Source of the DNA: Tolypeutes matacus
Taxonomy: Eukaryota; Chordata; Mammalia; Cingulata; Chlamyphoridae
Direction of reading: 5' to 3'
DNA length: 64,000 bases
NCBI GenBank assembly: GCA_026826555.1
Contig: JAKSZT010053928.1
Span: 4,929,259-4,993,258 of the forward strand
Below the pieces are notes generated by a model. It made no database searches and was not told where the DNA came from. It was given only the letters and a program-made list of their open reading frames with translations. Position numbers and translations under genes: made by a program. Positions 11,136 through 22,914 of this stretch are shown here, one piece after another; position 1 is the first letter of the stretch; each line of letters starts with the position of its first letter.

Positions 11136-12599
11136 CATGACAGAAAGCTTTGGGAGTGTTTGCCTAGCCATACACTCAAGTTCTCAAAGATCTCCCTCCT
11201 GGTGGGGCTGGCTTCATGGACGTACAGCCTGTGCTGTTTCACAGAGCCTGGGACTTGCTCTGCTGTCACCGTCTTGAAATTCTTAATCATTGTTGGACAG
11301 GAGCCCTGCGTTTTCATCTTACACCAGGTCCTGCACATTATGTGGCTAGCCCTGCTCCTTGCATGGAACATGATGGCCATGAGTGAGTCACTTAGAACAA
11401 ATCTGGAGTGGGAGCCACACTCCTGGTCTTGGAGCCAGGAGATACCTGTGCCTCTCTCCAGCATTTCCCCACTTTTGCTCAAGATGGGCTACTCTTGGTT
11501 AATGTAATTAGAACATCAACGAATAGATGCGGTTAGCAGGGTTATATAGCTTGTTAGACTGAGGTGGCATCTGACCCAAGCTGGACCAGTCAGACTCTCT
11601 GACAGGGGTTTGGGATGGGACTGAGAGACACTGGTTAATCTTTGTAAATACCTCAAGAAAGAGGGTGAAGAATCTCAGGGGCTGCAGGGCAGCCCTCTTC
11701 TACAGTGTACAGGGGGAAGCAAGAAAGCCTGATACTGCAACTTGAGAAGATGTGGAGAGCAGATGCACAGAGAGAAGCTCAGATGAGAGATTGTGGCCCA
11801 AAGAGCAGCCGCTGGAGCGAATGTCTTGGTTCCTGATGCCCTCTCAGTTTCACTTCCCCTCGGAGTGGAGCCCCACGTCCTATCCCAAGGTCATCCGTGT
11901 CTCTTCCCCAGCAGTCTCCCCTTTTAGCGTGATAGTTTGAAAGAGTTTCTGTAACTAAGTCAAGCCATCTCCAGCGTGCTGACCCATTTCCTCATGGGTT
12001 GCCGAGAAGAGCAAACGAGACAGTATGATGAGGGGCAAGCACTCTGTAAACTTTAAATCGTCCTACGGCCTTGGCATTCCGCTGGTTATATGACAATCCA
12101 AGCTGGACAGTAACTGTGAACTGGTAACTCTTCTGGTGTTCATTTCAAAATTGCATTTTTCAGGTAACATTGTTCATCTTCTAATTTTCTAAGGTGGAAC
12201 TTGTATCACATAGCAACTGTCACAAAGTCATGTGTTTAAAGCCCTTTAAATGTTCATGGTGAAGATGCCACATTAACCATATAATCTGGACTAATGTGAA
12301 TATTTTTATAGGGTTATTAACATTTCAAAGATGTTAGAGCGATTTTGGAATTTAAAATAAGATTATGGATTTGAGAAACAGGTTAAAAAAATTAAATGGA
12401 TTTCTTCTGAAGCCAAGAAGGTTGAAACCATTGAAAACCACAGAAAAGAATTAGTGGACATAATAGGAAAGATAATTGAAAAGCTAAGGAATAGAAGGTA
12501 AATAAATACTAACTAACTTGGAAAAACATTTATGTAACAGACAAGATGGAAAAGCTTAATTTGGGTAAGGAAATGGAAAAGGGTAGGAAATGAATGAAA
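11136..12599. other. Non-repetitive intergenic DNA
   Basis: Two 115-codon frames lie on opposite strands over the same bases (11135-11507). This usually reflects base composition rather than genes. Nothing else is recognised, apart from A-rich sequence near 12360-12600. Confidence 0.4.
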
Positions 12600-12880
12600 G
12601 CAAGAAAGTATCAAGGGGGAAATTTTAGGTTGTATATATGTTATTACAATAAAATAAAAAAAACATAGGCCTGTACAACAGTGAACCCTAATGTAAACAA
12701 TGGTCTACAGATAATAGTACAATTATAACAATATTCTTTGATAAATTGTGGCAAAGTTACCACACTAAAGCAAAATGTAATAATGAGGGTAGTATATAAG
12801 ATCTCTGTATTTTCTGCGTGGTTTTTCTGTCAACCTACAACTTCTAGAATAAAAAAGAAAAAGGAAAAAAAAAGAAACAG
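12600..12880 (+). mobile_element. Xenarthran-type L1 3' untranslated end
   Basis: Contains 'gtaaacaatggtctacagat', 'aatagtacaattataacaat' and 'caacctacaacttctagaat' followed by AATAAA-like and A-rich tail sequence to 12880. The same block order appears, more diverged, at 61710-62140, which supports a repeat family with its polyadenylated end on the right. It is 5'-truncated with no coding part. Confidence 0.65.
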
Positions 12881-12909
12881 GTATGTGGTTGAGATTTGTA
12901 GCTCTTAGT

Positions 12910-13035
12910 ATAGTTCATTCATTCATCATTCATTCATTCAACATGCCCTGTATTTTTCTAGGTGATGGGGTCATAGTGGTGAACAAGATAAGTATATGTC
13001 ATCATGGGGTTTACTTTTAGTGAGAGTAGATAAAG
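12910..13035 (+). mobile_element. L2/MIR-class fragment
   Basis: (ATTC)n followed by 'aacatgccctgtatttttct' and a 'gtgaacaagataag' segment. This is the same wording as the copy at 36040-36160 and belongs to a very old mammalian repeat. Confidence 0.45.
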
Positions 13036-13104
13036 GTTGAAGAACCAGGAATTCCTAGACCCAAGGGAGGGAAAGGGGAAGCAAAGGGAATAGTACTTTA
13101 ACAA

Positions 13105-13245
13105 GCTTCCCCCTCACAGGGTGCCACTCATCACGCTAGGTGCTTTATTGTCACTACCTTATTTAATCCTTGCAACCCTCTCTGAGGTTGATAGGATTTT
13201 CAATGGCCAGAGGGGCCAGGTGGGCCTTGCAAAAGTGCCTGGAAA
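13105..13245 (+). mobile_element. MIR fragment
   Basis: 'gctaggtgctttattgtcac', 'taccttatttaatccttgca' and 'ctctgaggttgatagg' follow the order of the MIR core read forward. Confidence 0.65.
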
Positions 13246-13354
13246 GTATGGCAAATTGGAGAGCATTTGCTTTGTGAGAGTGGGAGTTCACTCTTGCTTC
13301 GCTATTCCAGAAAAGTCCCAAATATATATTTTAAAGTGAAATCTGATTTTTTTA

Positions 13355-13940
13355 AAATGTTGGCTCAATTAAGAAAAACTACTATGCAGCATTTTTGAAA
13401 TGACATATGTACAAGATTATTTACTGTAGTATTGTTTGTAATATCAAGAGTTTGGAAACAACCTAAATGCCCATTAACAGTGGACTGATTAAATAAATTA
13501 TGGTCCATCTTCCATGAACTACTCTGCAGCCTTAAAGATCTGTGAGGAAGCTCCTTATGTGCTGATAGGAACAAGTTTCATGTATACTGTTAGTGAAGAA
13601 AGCTAGGTCACTGCAGTGTGTCTGGCATGCTACCGTTTGTGTAAAGGAGGGGGAAAATATGTATATTTTTATGTACATTTATGTGTATGTGTGCATTTGT
13701 TTGTATATGAATAGGATAGTTCTGAAAGCATAGATATACATGTATATTTATATGGATTGATCGACAGGTAGATGATAGATAAACTAGAAGGACTGGTTGC
13801 CTCTGGGAAAGGAAATTGAATAGCTGAGGGATGGGGTGGGAGGGAGACTTTTTACATTTATTTATTTATTTATTTATTTATTTATTTTTGCTTCTTTTGA
13901 AATTTGAGCCATGGGAATGTGTTATTACTTTGGAAAAGTG
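13355..13940 (+). mobile_element. Old L1M-type 3' end with internal (TTTA)n
   Basis: The order is: 'ggaaacaacctaaatgccca' near 13455, a decayed ORF2 end ('actctgcagccttaaa') near 13520, 'taccgtttgtgtaaa' near 13631, then 'ggttgcctctgggaaagg' near 13795 and a terminal 'gagccatgggaatgtgttat' near 13906. This is the usual layout of L1M 3' ends read forward. A (TTTA)n run at 13857-13888 sits inside it. The 153-codon frame at 13831-14292 runs through this tract and is not a gene. Confidence 0.75.
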
Positions 13941-15025
13941 TGCAGGGCCTGTGAATCATCAGTTTGCCCCCTCCTACAGTGCCTTGGTTTTTTCTCCTAT
14001 AGGTTTGTGGCCTTGCTGTGATAGACTGAAGGGTGTTCAATCACTTTGGCGAGGGCAGCCTCCAGGTCCAGAGCATGTGGATGGCAGGTGGCGCAGATGT
14101 AGAGCCCTGCTCTTCCAGGTACACCTCAGGGAGATTTCAATCAAATCACGAATGATCCTGGAAATCGCGTTCAGCATGGACCTGCTGGACCCACTCCCAG
14201 TAGGTCCAGAACTGTTTTCTGGCTCTCAGGGATGTCATGACCTCTGGCACAGTTTTAGACTGGGAAAGGCATGCAGCCCTTTTATCTCATAAGGTGGTTA
14301 TTAGGTTTTAGAATAACCACCTAATATAATATCCTGGATATTCAATTCCAGGAGCCCTTGTTGTTGTTTTTGGCAGGGAAGAATGTTTGTTGGATCATAG
14401 GACAGTCGTTATAGCATTGTCTTGAATTACTGCTGCCCTAGCATGACCTTCTTAGCTGTCCTACCCTCCTAGAGAGAAAAGCTGGGTCTGAGGTTTGAGA
14501 GTACTTTGGAGGACAAAAAATCTGCGTGTCTTGGAAAGCAGATGACTGAGGTTTCCTCAGATCACAACTCACCATCAAACAGCCCGCATGAGAACAGGCT
14601 GATGGCCTGCTTATTTCTGCTGAGGTCCAGCCAACCCAGGACATCACCGGGGACCCTGGCATGCCTCTGTCTATGTTAGAATAGCTTGTGCCTAGTTCCT
14701 CCTCTAACCTGGCCTTTGCTCAGCACGTCCCCCTTATTCTTTGTGTCTAAAAGATCTCAACTTACCTGCTGCTTTACTGCAAAAAGCGACTTGGCATGAT
14801 CCTGTTTGTCTTGCTTCTAGATATAACGCATGCCTTGCATAATAACCAGGGTCAGCTACCTGCCAAAATACAAATGACATTTCTTGATGTACAGTGCTCT
14901 TGGATTACTTTCAAGATTTCACCATTTCTTAGGTGTGATATCTCTGGCTTTTACTGCAAGGCTGAGCTGCTGTCAGCTCTTCTCTGGAGTTTTAAAAATT
15001 TTCCCTGTGCCCTTATACCTTCTGT
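13941..15025. other. Non-repetitive intergenic DNA
   Basis: No recognised gene or repeat. A 146-codon plus frame at 14796-15236 runs out of this stretch into the repeat that follows and shows no domain. Confidence 0.4.
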
Positions 15026-15485
15026 ATCAGGCAAAGTTCCATCAGGAAACAGATGGAACTCAAGTTCAACTGAAGAGACTTTCATGAAGGGACTATTCAC
15101 AGAGTTGTGGGCAGAGTTATGGGACCATTTAGGGATGCTGAGACACTTGGAAAGAAGCAATAGGGAGAAGAAGCCTTTAGCCTTAATCTCAGTGGAGCCA
15201 GAGCCACGGGGAAGGGTCCCCTGGCAGGAGCTGTAATCCTTGCATCAAAGCAGGGAGGGCGCGGGGAGTTAACACTCCACCCTCTCTCTTGTCATGCCCT
15301 TTGCTATTCTGCTGGTGCCTCCTGTTGGCCAAACCCAATTGGAAGCCAGATAGCAAGGGGGTCTTCATCACGCAGCCAACAAAGGCAGCATCCTGGGTCA
15401 CAGAGAAAGGTAGCAAGGCAGAAAATGGATTGAGAGTCAAGGTGGCAAATGGAGAAAAGGAGCACCCCTGCATAGGAAGTGTCAG
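15026..15485. mobile_element. Old LTR-like retroposon (family uncertain)
   Basis: Starts TGTATCAGGCAAAGTTCCAT and continues 'caggaaacagatggaact'. Later it has 'ctattcacagagttgtgggc' and 'ttggccaaacccaattggaa', a set of phrases found together in an old mammalian retroposon. Its left edge resembles that of the solo LTR at 29462 (TGTATTAGTCAGGG). I cannot name the subfamily or prove both ends. Confidence 0.4.
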
Positions 15486-17885
15486 TGCCCTGCTGTGCTG
15501 TCACCACTTTATCCAGAAGGTATCCTGAGCTGGACTGGGGAACACAGATTCGTTTGGACCTATCCCATGGGGTGGGGGTGGCAGGGAGTCACTGTCATTG
15601 TCCTGCCTTTCCATTTCCATTGATGAACCTTTCTACTATCTGTTCTTGTGCATAATCTACCTACCTTCCACTGTTTAAATTTTAATTCTTTTTTTTTTTT
15701 TACATTTAAAAATTTGAATTAATAATAATAAAAAAAGCCCTCAAGGTTGACAAGGACTAGGATTGACAGTACTATGGCTTTTAGAAATCCCTGTTGTCCA
15801 TTTAAATTTTAATGTTTCTATCATTTGTTCCTCAGTGTAAATTAACAGCCATGGCAGTGTGTTGGGTTTCTTTTCTGACGTCGGGACTTTAAATTTAATT
15901 CAATAGCCGAGATTTATGGCGCTTCTATATTTCACACGGCAGAATCAATAATGTGACTGAAGTGAAGAAGATAAAAATTTATGGTATCTTGCAATTTAAT
16001 GGTTGAAAAGATGCAATTGGAGAGATCATAAATTGTGAAGGAGTTTATGCTTCATTGCTCCTGATTCAGTGCTTGCTGTTAGAACTTGATTTGTGGCTAT
16101 TCACAAGGTGTGATTAATGATGTGATCGATGCTTGCTTCAGTGCAGTAAAGCAGTTGTAATGCTCTTCATTAGAATAAATAAAATAAATTGACTGAAGCT
16201 TTATAAAAACTGTGTAACATTTAAAATCTAAAATGTCAATTTTTTTTCCTGTTACAATTTAGGTTTCTTCAGGCAGTTTCCACCTACATCACATCACTCA
16301 TTGTCATTCTTTTTGGATATTATAGAAATCCATGTGGGTTTGGGTAAGCTTTATGCAAAGCTCGCTGAAGAGGAAAAAAAAAAAAAGAGTTGAATAGGAC
16401 CGACAGAGCTGGGATTTTGTGGTGGCTGTGTTTTCCCATCCTCCTAATAGGCACTTATCCTTCTTAAACACATGAAATGTAAAGAATTCAAGGCGGAAAA
16501 TGACCCTTCTATCCACAGATTTGCTGAAAAACAATAACAGTGAATAGTTTTCATTTGTAAGTGGGGTGGATATGAAAGCATCTCCATTGCAAGGACTTGA
16601 GTGAGCACAGGAGTGCTTTGGGCAACATTTGTTGAGACTTTGCTCAAAGTTCTTGGCTGACAGGGAAAGGGCACGGCAGCCTCACTGTGTTGGGAAAGAA
16701 AGAAGTAAGTTTAGGTAATGCCTTGAGGGCCTTCGTGAGTCACTTGGTTTGGGAAGAGTTGCCTTCACGCATGCACATTCTTTCCAATTTGGGAACTTTG
16801 TCATCATTGCAAACCAGCTGCCTTGGTTTTAATAACAATCCCTGGAATTTATTAATGTCAGTTAAAGAAAACTTTTGGCATGTCTGGAAGAGAGGCATAC
16901 GTCTCCAGAGCCTACACTTGCTTGGTTCATTGCATGTGTTCATTTCATCCTTTTATAAATGCATAAAGTCACAAGTGACGTGGTTAATCTTATGGCCTCA
17001 GACGGGTTGTAATTGACTTATGGATGCTTCCATCCCCATACTATTTGTAGCTATGGATTTACACCAGGCCCTAGAGCCAGCAAGCTTTTGTAATATGTTT
17101 CCAGGACTCTAATGGATCCCATTAGATCAATCTGGGAATGTCTGATGTGGTGGTGGGTCGTAAGAGGCCTTCAGAGGAAAAGGAGCCATGGGGGAAATCC
17201 TCCTTGCTTTTGCGTTTGCCACCACCTTGGTGGTACAATCCTGTCACCCTGGGATTCTACAGGAGTTGAGGGGCAGAGGGGAGATGGCTTACAGGTAGTG
17301 CTCAACTTTAAGGCATCAATTCAACTGGATTCCTTGTGTCCCTCCATAGACCTTTAACTCACTCTGTATTTTCAAAATCATGACACATCTCAGTGTAACA
17401 GAGAACTCATTTCTTAAAATGTTTGCAAGCTATCTGCACTTGGCAATCCTCAGCTGAGTTAATTTCCCTGTGGTTGGAATCTAGATGTTAGACAGAAAAG
17501 GGAGCTGTGCTCAAATTTCTCAAAAGTCCACACTATTATGTGTCTTTTGGGTGTACTTCCTGAGTTACTTGGAGATGAAGGAGCTGGAGGATGCAGACAA
17601 AGAATGCATTGATTAAAAGAGCCAAAGTAAAGGCAGGAGTAGGAAGAGTCAACAGAGTTTTAATGAAAAAGAACTGGTACCTCTGTTTGTGGGCTAGGTC
17701 TCTGGCTGCTAACAACAAGCATTAAATATTTGGTAGGAAATAAAGACCATGTTACTCCACTGAAAACTGTTCCGAAGGTGGGAGAGGGCGCAAACGCCTA
17801 CTGTAATTCCCACAAGGCCCTGCCTGTCTTGTTACCACCAGAAACCAGGTGTCTGCAATCATGCCTGACACACGTGCGAGTGAGA
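15486..17885. other. Non-repetitive DNA with a candidate conserved block
   Basis: Apart from a T-run near 15690 and an A-run near 16375, no repeat is recognised. The stretch 15800-16260 stands out as complex AT-rich sequence with many developmental-type motifs (entered separately). Frames at 16304-17357 are short, on both strands, and without domains. Confidence 0.4.
15800..16260. promoter_or_regulatory. Candidate conserved non-coding element
   Basis: The sequence is AT-rich but neither simple nor repeat-like. It contains TGACGTCG (CRE-like, near 15878), TTTAATTCAAT, AATTTATGG repeated near 15911 and 15977, GTGATTAATGATGTGATCGATG near 16111 (homeodomain-type), and CAATTTAATGG. Long spacing without repeats and a density of TAAT/ATTA cores are typical of vertebrate developmental enhancers. 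This is inference from appearance only, and no gene nearby is known to me. Confidence 0.25.
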
Positions 17886-18420
17886 AATGTTGCTTAATGA
17901 GGCTCTCAGGAGGTAACTATTAGGCACCCTATACTACTAGGCTAGATTTCAATTACAAAAGTAAAGGTTCCTATGCACATTCATCAGTATCAAGGGCCCA
18001 TCAATGGACCATCCTTCTTCACTAGTCACTGCGCCTGTACTCGGGGGATCCTTGCTGATCCATTAGAGAATGTGGCAGAGCTCCCCAGGATGGGAATTGG
18101 ATATTCTTTTGGTTTTTGTGTGGACCTCCACCCACTGTGACAATGCCCCATGAACACTTGAACTCTTTCATATGCCTTATAGGTAGGCCCCAGGTGAACC
18201 TCCTCCCGTGCATCCCCCATCTCTGACACCCTGCACCAATGATCCTCCTCCGCCACAGTTGTAACCCTTCTGTGATCCAAAACTTCAAAAATAAACCCAA
18301 CAAAATAACCAAATAAAATTAATAAGAAAATGAAAGAATAAATGAAAGAAATAAATGAAAGAAAATGACAAATAAAATACAAAAAATTAAAAAGACTTTG
18401 AAATAAAAAAAATAATAATA
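17886..18420. mobile_element. Fragment of a lineage-specific retroelement
   Basis: 'ctctcaggaggtaactatta' followed by 'ggcaccctatactactaggc' matches 'ttcaggaggtaactttta' at 44968-44985 and the bases after it. The two belong to one family. The fragment runs into an A-rich stretch with several AATAAA-type hexamers (18290-18415). Whether that is a tail or internal sequence is unclear, so the strand is left open. Confidence 0.45.
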
Positions 18421-20284
18421 ATGAGCAAATGAATACATTTTTCTGAAGACTGTAGGCACACTAGACAACAAGAAGATGTGAAGGGCCAGCACTGAAAACT
18501 ATAAAAACAAAAGAGCCTGCTAGAATGGAGAAAATGAGAAAAAAAATAGGAGAAAATAAAAACCTTAAAAAAAAAAAAAGCACAAACTTAAATAAAAGAA
18601 TCAAATAGGTTTATGGATGTGAATCTCAATGAGCCATTGTACTTCTTTGGCTGCTTATGGCTTCCAGCCCCTTAAAATGACCTGGTTTCTAGTCAATATA
18701 TTTTAGAGCTTTCGGGGGAAACACATTAGAAAGAGCATTCCCAACTTTTTAAAATTTTTTTAAGGGAAGTGAGGAATGTGGGTTAGTATGGATATTCCAG
18801 CCCAAAGACATGAACAACTGATGGGAACTTTTTCCTTGAACCTTGGGGAGTAAATGAACCCTCTGGCCTGTTCCCTCGGATTTCTCCCAGCTCTGCACCC
18901 TTAACCATAAGACATATGCTTCCTTCTCCTTTCTGGGTCCCAAGGCCAACGCTGCTACACAAAGATATGTGGGTGTTTTTCCCCCTAGAGCTTTTCCCTT
19001 GACTTCCCAAAGCATTGCTGACACTTGACATTCTGTAACCTGCTCTCATACCTAATACACAGTAAGCTTGCCTAGAGGCTTGGAGTTTACATATGGGACT
19101 GACAATGAGAGAAGAAAAACTTAAAACTCAGCGAGAACTCTCTGGAGTGCCCCAGCCATGGCCCTCCACGAGGAAGCCCCCTGTGTGCCATGCCTGCACC
19201 TCAGGATCCCTCTGAACCTTTCCTTCTCTGCACCTTGCCTGCCCCCACAGGAGGGCCTGTGGGCCTGTCCTCCTTACCCAAGGACCAGGCCCTGCCTTGC
19301 TCTCTGCACTCAGCCAAAGGGAGGACCGTCTTGCTACGACACAGTCCAAGCCCAAACAAATACAAAAAAAACCGTCTTGCTACGACACAGTCCAAGCCCA
19401 AACAAACTTACAACACAGGGCAGTTTAGTTCCTCCTTGTCCTAAATGTCTCCATTTCAGAATAGGATTTTTAGCTCTACATTTGCATAGTCCATGAAATG
19501 TTTCATTTTGTTTTTGCTTTACTCTGTTAAATTAAGCGTGCCCTGGCCTTCGGTTTAAGCCTGCATCTCTAGCCATAGAAAGAACCACCCAATCTTTGTT
19601 TGTGTTTAAGACATCAGAGTTTGTAGGGTCAGTTTGTTTAAAGGGATCAGAGATTACAGAATCAGTGTTTTCCTGCAGCCCCTTTCCTAGCCCTCTCTAA
19701 GCATGTTGCTCTGATTTGGGCATAGGGTGGGGCTGCAGAAGGCCTATTTGGCTTTTCCAGAGCAAATCCCTGGAGTTGGCCTTTTCTGTGCTACTTAGGA
19801 AAATCAGGCCTTTGGCAAGCAAGTTTCATAAGAAAAGAAGTAGTCAGTTTTACGCTTCTAGCTTGGTTTTGTGATAAAGAGAAATATGCATAGTTTGGGG
19901 TCAAAATTTGGTATTGGGCTCTGTTCCATGTTGCTTCTAGTTTAGATGGAGGAAAAAGAAAAAGAAAAAGAGGAGAGGGACCAATTTCTCAATGGCTAAT
20001 TTCTATGTCTATCTGGAAAAGGAAAAAGCAGCATGACTACTTTTTTTCCGCTGGAACTATTACCCTTTCTGCTGTGTTTCAATGCAGGTAATTGCTCCAA
20101 GGTCAGTAAGTGTGATGTTAACCTGTCAAAGTAACTGAGGAAATAAGATTGTTAGGCTCTCTAAAAATATAAAGTGCCATGTGAATGCTTAATAATAAAA
20201 GCACCTTGGTCACTAGATCATCTCCATTTTCCTTCTCTCTCACCATTGACTTTTGCTTGTGATTGTATAGAATATCATGAAGAC
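18421..20284. other. Non-repetitive DNA with a 36-bp direct duplication
   Basis: The A-rich start (to about 18610) may still belong to the preceding element. Beyond it no repeat is recognised except the duplication at 19325-19406. The open frames at 19128-19496 contain the duplication and repeat part of their peptide because of it. They have no known domain. Confidence 0.4.
19325..19406. repeat. Perfect 36-bp direct duplication, 10-bp A-rich spacer
   Basis: Copies occupy 19325-19360 and 19371-19406, identical over 36 bp (start ACCGTCTTGCTACGACACAG). They are separated by TACAAAAAAA. The unit includes CpG dinucleotides and is not low-complexity, so the identity suggests a recent event or gene conversion. 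The A-rich spacer would fit an abortive retrotransposition. However, the left junction (GG/ACCG) does not resemble an L1 endonuclease site, so a replication-slippage duplication is equally possible. Confidence 0.9.
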
Positions 20285-20485
20285 AGTAACTTTCTAAAGA
20301 ATTTTAGAGTTTGCAGAGTGCTTTCTCATATGTGATCTTATTTGGTCCTCCTAACAGCCAGGTGATGTACATTAATTTATTAGCTCCATTTTGCAGATGA
20401 GGAGACTGAATTGACTTGCCCCTGCTGGCCCAGCTAGGCTGTGGCTGCCTCAGGACCCAGGATGCCCAGACTACCCACTTATGTG
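20285..20485 (+). mobile_element. MIR element
   Basis: 'gagtgctttctcatatgtga', 'tcttatttggtcctcctaac', 'ctccattttgcagatgagga' and 'gactgaattgacttgcccc' follow the MIR consensus in order over about 200 bp, read forward. It is one of the best-preserved MIR copies in the window. Confidence 0.8.
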
Positions 20486-22120
20486 GCATAGATACAGGAC
20501 TCTGTGCTGGAAAGTACGGTCTGATTCTGTGTGAATCCTTTTTGTGGTATCATAGAACAGAGTTTCATTCTGCTGCCTTCTGTAAATCAAAGAGATTCTT
20601 TTAAACACGGGTTTCCTGGAAGGTCTGCGCTTGCTCTCACAAACAGCCATTTTATCAGGTGCTTTCTGAAAGAATGTGTCAGTTCCTCTGAGACCTGAGG
20701 TGATGGTTCACAGCACCGATCTGTCATCATGACTTGGGGGACAGGTATGGGAGGAAGAAAAGATATCCACTCAAAGATTTCCAAACCCTTCCTACTTTTG
20801 TTGTTTGAGCTTTGCCAACTTCCTAGCCTACGACAATGACCCAGAGCTCTTTAGGCCAGTCCGCTAGGCACTGCTCCCCTTCTAAGGGTGACATGCCTCC
20901 CTTTAACCATGTGATGGCCATGCTTTTTGGACAGATGAAATAGAAGCTGCCTTCCTAATTCTCTTCTTACTCTCCATTTATCCTAGAAATGAAATTGCAA
21001 GTTCCTTTTCTTGGCACCCTTTACTACCTACATTTCAGTGACCCCATTACAGAAGGCAAACGAGGGTATATGTAACATAAAATAGCAGCTGGGTCGGGGC
21101 TGAGAATGGTTGATGAGAATTCCTCCCTGTCCCACTTTTTCTGTGGCCGGCTGATGTTGGAAGGGCCAAGACCCATGGGGAAGCAGCGTCCAGCGGGCTG
21201 TCGACATGTCATGCACAGAGAGCTGTTGTCATTAATCCTTTGCGTTCTCTGCTGAAGGACTGGAGGCCTTTTCAGGAAGCCACTTAGAAGACTGCTGGAG
21301 GGACTCCCGCTGTTACCCTTAGTCGAGTTCCTTTCCTTTTTCTCCAAGTTATCCCCTTATTAGAGAATCTTGTAAAACCAGGAGGAAGGAGAGGCAAGTT
21401 TTCTGGCTAGCTTACAGTCCTGTGTCTCATTAAAGCTTCTTTCTCAGCATATTCTCTGATGTGAACTTGTGAACTGAGTACCTCTTCCTTAGCCATCTTT
21501 GCAAAATCAGCACTCAAAGATATCAAGTACCAACAGCAGCCCAGCTCTCAGGAGGCAGGAACAAAAGTGCTGTCCCATTGTACTCTCCTGTCTATTTGTC
21601 ATTCTTTGCTGCTCACAGTTGATGACATTTCAAGAAATAGGCATTGGACTATGGGATGCGTTCTTACCCATCCTTGAGTTCCATGTATCATGGGAGAAGA
21701 AGCATCCCTTTGGTTTCTAAAATGAATCCTGAGCACTTAGTAACAGGGAGCTGGGTTTTACAAATCAGTTAGGCTTTGAGCCAGCAGGAAACCCTCAGGA
21801 TTACCAGTGTTGAACACAGTCAATATGGAGCAGTTAAGAATAAAGTAAAACAGGAGGAAGGTAGAGGAAGGGTTCCAGCTTAGTATAGTTCCGAGGCCCT
21901 AACTACTGTGGTGGTGGAAATGGTTGGGGTTGGGTCTGTTTAGCGGGTGGGGGCGGAAGATGGGAAACTATGTCATCCCAGACCATTTGTTCACTCTGGC
22001 TCATGTAACATGATCTTAGATATGACCCTTCCTTGCCATCTCTGTCTTCCTGGTGCAGTCCACATTACCAACCCTGGACCACTAGGATCATGAAACCTAC
22101 TGCAGATGACCCCTAAGAAT
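20486..22120. other. Non-repetitive intergenic DNA
   Basis: No repeat or gene recognised. Overlapping frames at 21024-21347 (107 codons, minus) and 21499-21720 (plus) lack domains. Confidence 0.4.
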
Positions 22121-22121
22121 A

Positions 22122-22345
22122 GGGTAGCAGTAGTCAAACTATAGCCTGAAGGCCAAATTCAGCCCACTGACTTTTTACAAATAAAGTTTTATTGCAACAC
22201 AGCCTGGCTCTTTCATTTAGGTATTGTCTATGGCTGCTTTCACAATACAATGGCATAATAGCCAACAGAGACTGTACAGTTGCAGAGCCTAAAATATTGA
22301 CTCTCTGGTCCTTTATAGAAAAAGTTTGCCAGTCTCAGAAGTAGG
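22122..22345 (+). mobile_element. hAT-Charlie-type non-autonomous DNA transposon fossil
   Basis: 'agtcaaactatagcctgaag' at the left, 'aataaagttttattgcaaca' and 'attgtctatggctgctttca' in the middle, and 'aaaaagtttgccagtct' at the right. This is the order of a common mammalian element of about 220 bp whose ends are inverted (GGCAAACT/AGTTTGCC). Here the left end is eroded. Family name not certain. Confidence 0.65.
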
Positions 22346-22384
22346 GAGCTGCAAAAGGACAAGTTATGCATAGTGGATTTAGAA

Positions 22385-22775
22385 TCAAGTGATGGGGTTT
22401 TACAGGTACTATGTCTTTGGTACAAATTATCTCCAAACTTAGTGGCATAAAATAACCATTTCTTACACCCATGGATTCTGTGGGCCAGGGCAGGGCACAG
22501 TGGGGACATCTCGGCTCTGCTTCATGATGTGTGGGTCTCAGCTGGAAGACAAACTGTTCTGTACTGGACAGCTGGGGACCTCAGGCATCTCTCTCTATCT
22601 CTCTATGGTCTCCCCATGTGATCTCTCCAGCATTCTTACCTGTTGAATGGAGGTGGAGATAGAGAGTTTGAGAGGAAGCCTTTATTGCCTTTTATGATCC
22701 AGTCCTTTAAGTCATGTATCATCGCCCCTGCTGCATTCGATTGGTTGCTGCAGTTACAAAGTTCTGGCCTGTGCA
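22385..22775. mobile_element. Old LTR-like retroposon, same family as 40655-41215
   Basis: 'caaacttagtggcataaaat', 'attctgtgggccagggcag' and 'ggtctccccatgtgatctct' parallel 'gaagtggcttgaaacaacaa', 'tttctgtgggtcaggaattc' and 'cttctccatgtggtctctct' at 40.7-40.9 kb. The two copies support each other. I cannot name the subfamily. Confidence 0.5.
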
Positions 22776-22850
22776 AGGCGAGACTAACATAGATCCTACT
22801 TCTTCATGGAGAAGTGTCACTGTCTTATTGTAAGGAGAGCATGTGGCAAA

Positions 22851-22852
<2 letters not shown>

Positions 22853-22886
<34 letters not shown>
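22853..22886. repeat. (AT)n microsatellite
   Basis: 34 bp of uninterrupted AT dinucleotides; likely polymorphic in length. Confidence 0.97.
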
Positions 22887-22889
<3 letters not shown>

Positions 22890-22914
22890 TCTATCTTTGT
22901 AATATCTACCACAT

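Noticed and set aside
11135..11507. Paired 115-codon frames on opposite strands
   Set aside because: Overlapping antisense frames of equal length are typical of base composition. Neither shows a domain.
13831..14292. 153-codon plus-strand open frame
   Set aside because: It begins in an L1 3' end and runs through a (TTTA)n tract. There is no domain and no supporting context.
14796..15236. 146-codon plus-strand open frame
   Set aside because: It extends into an LTR-like repeat, has shadow frames on both strands and no recognisable domain.
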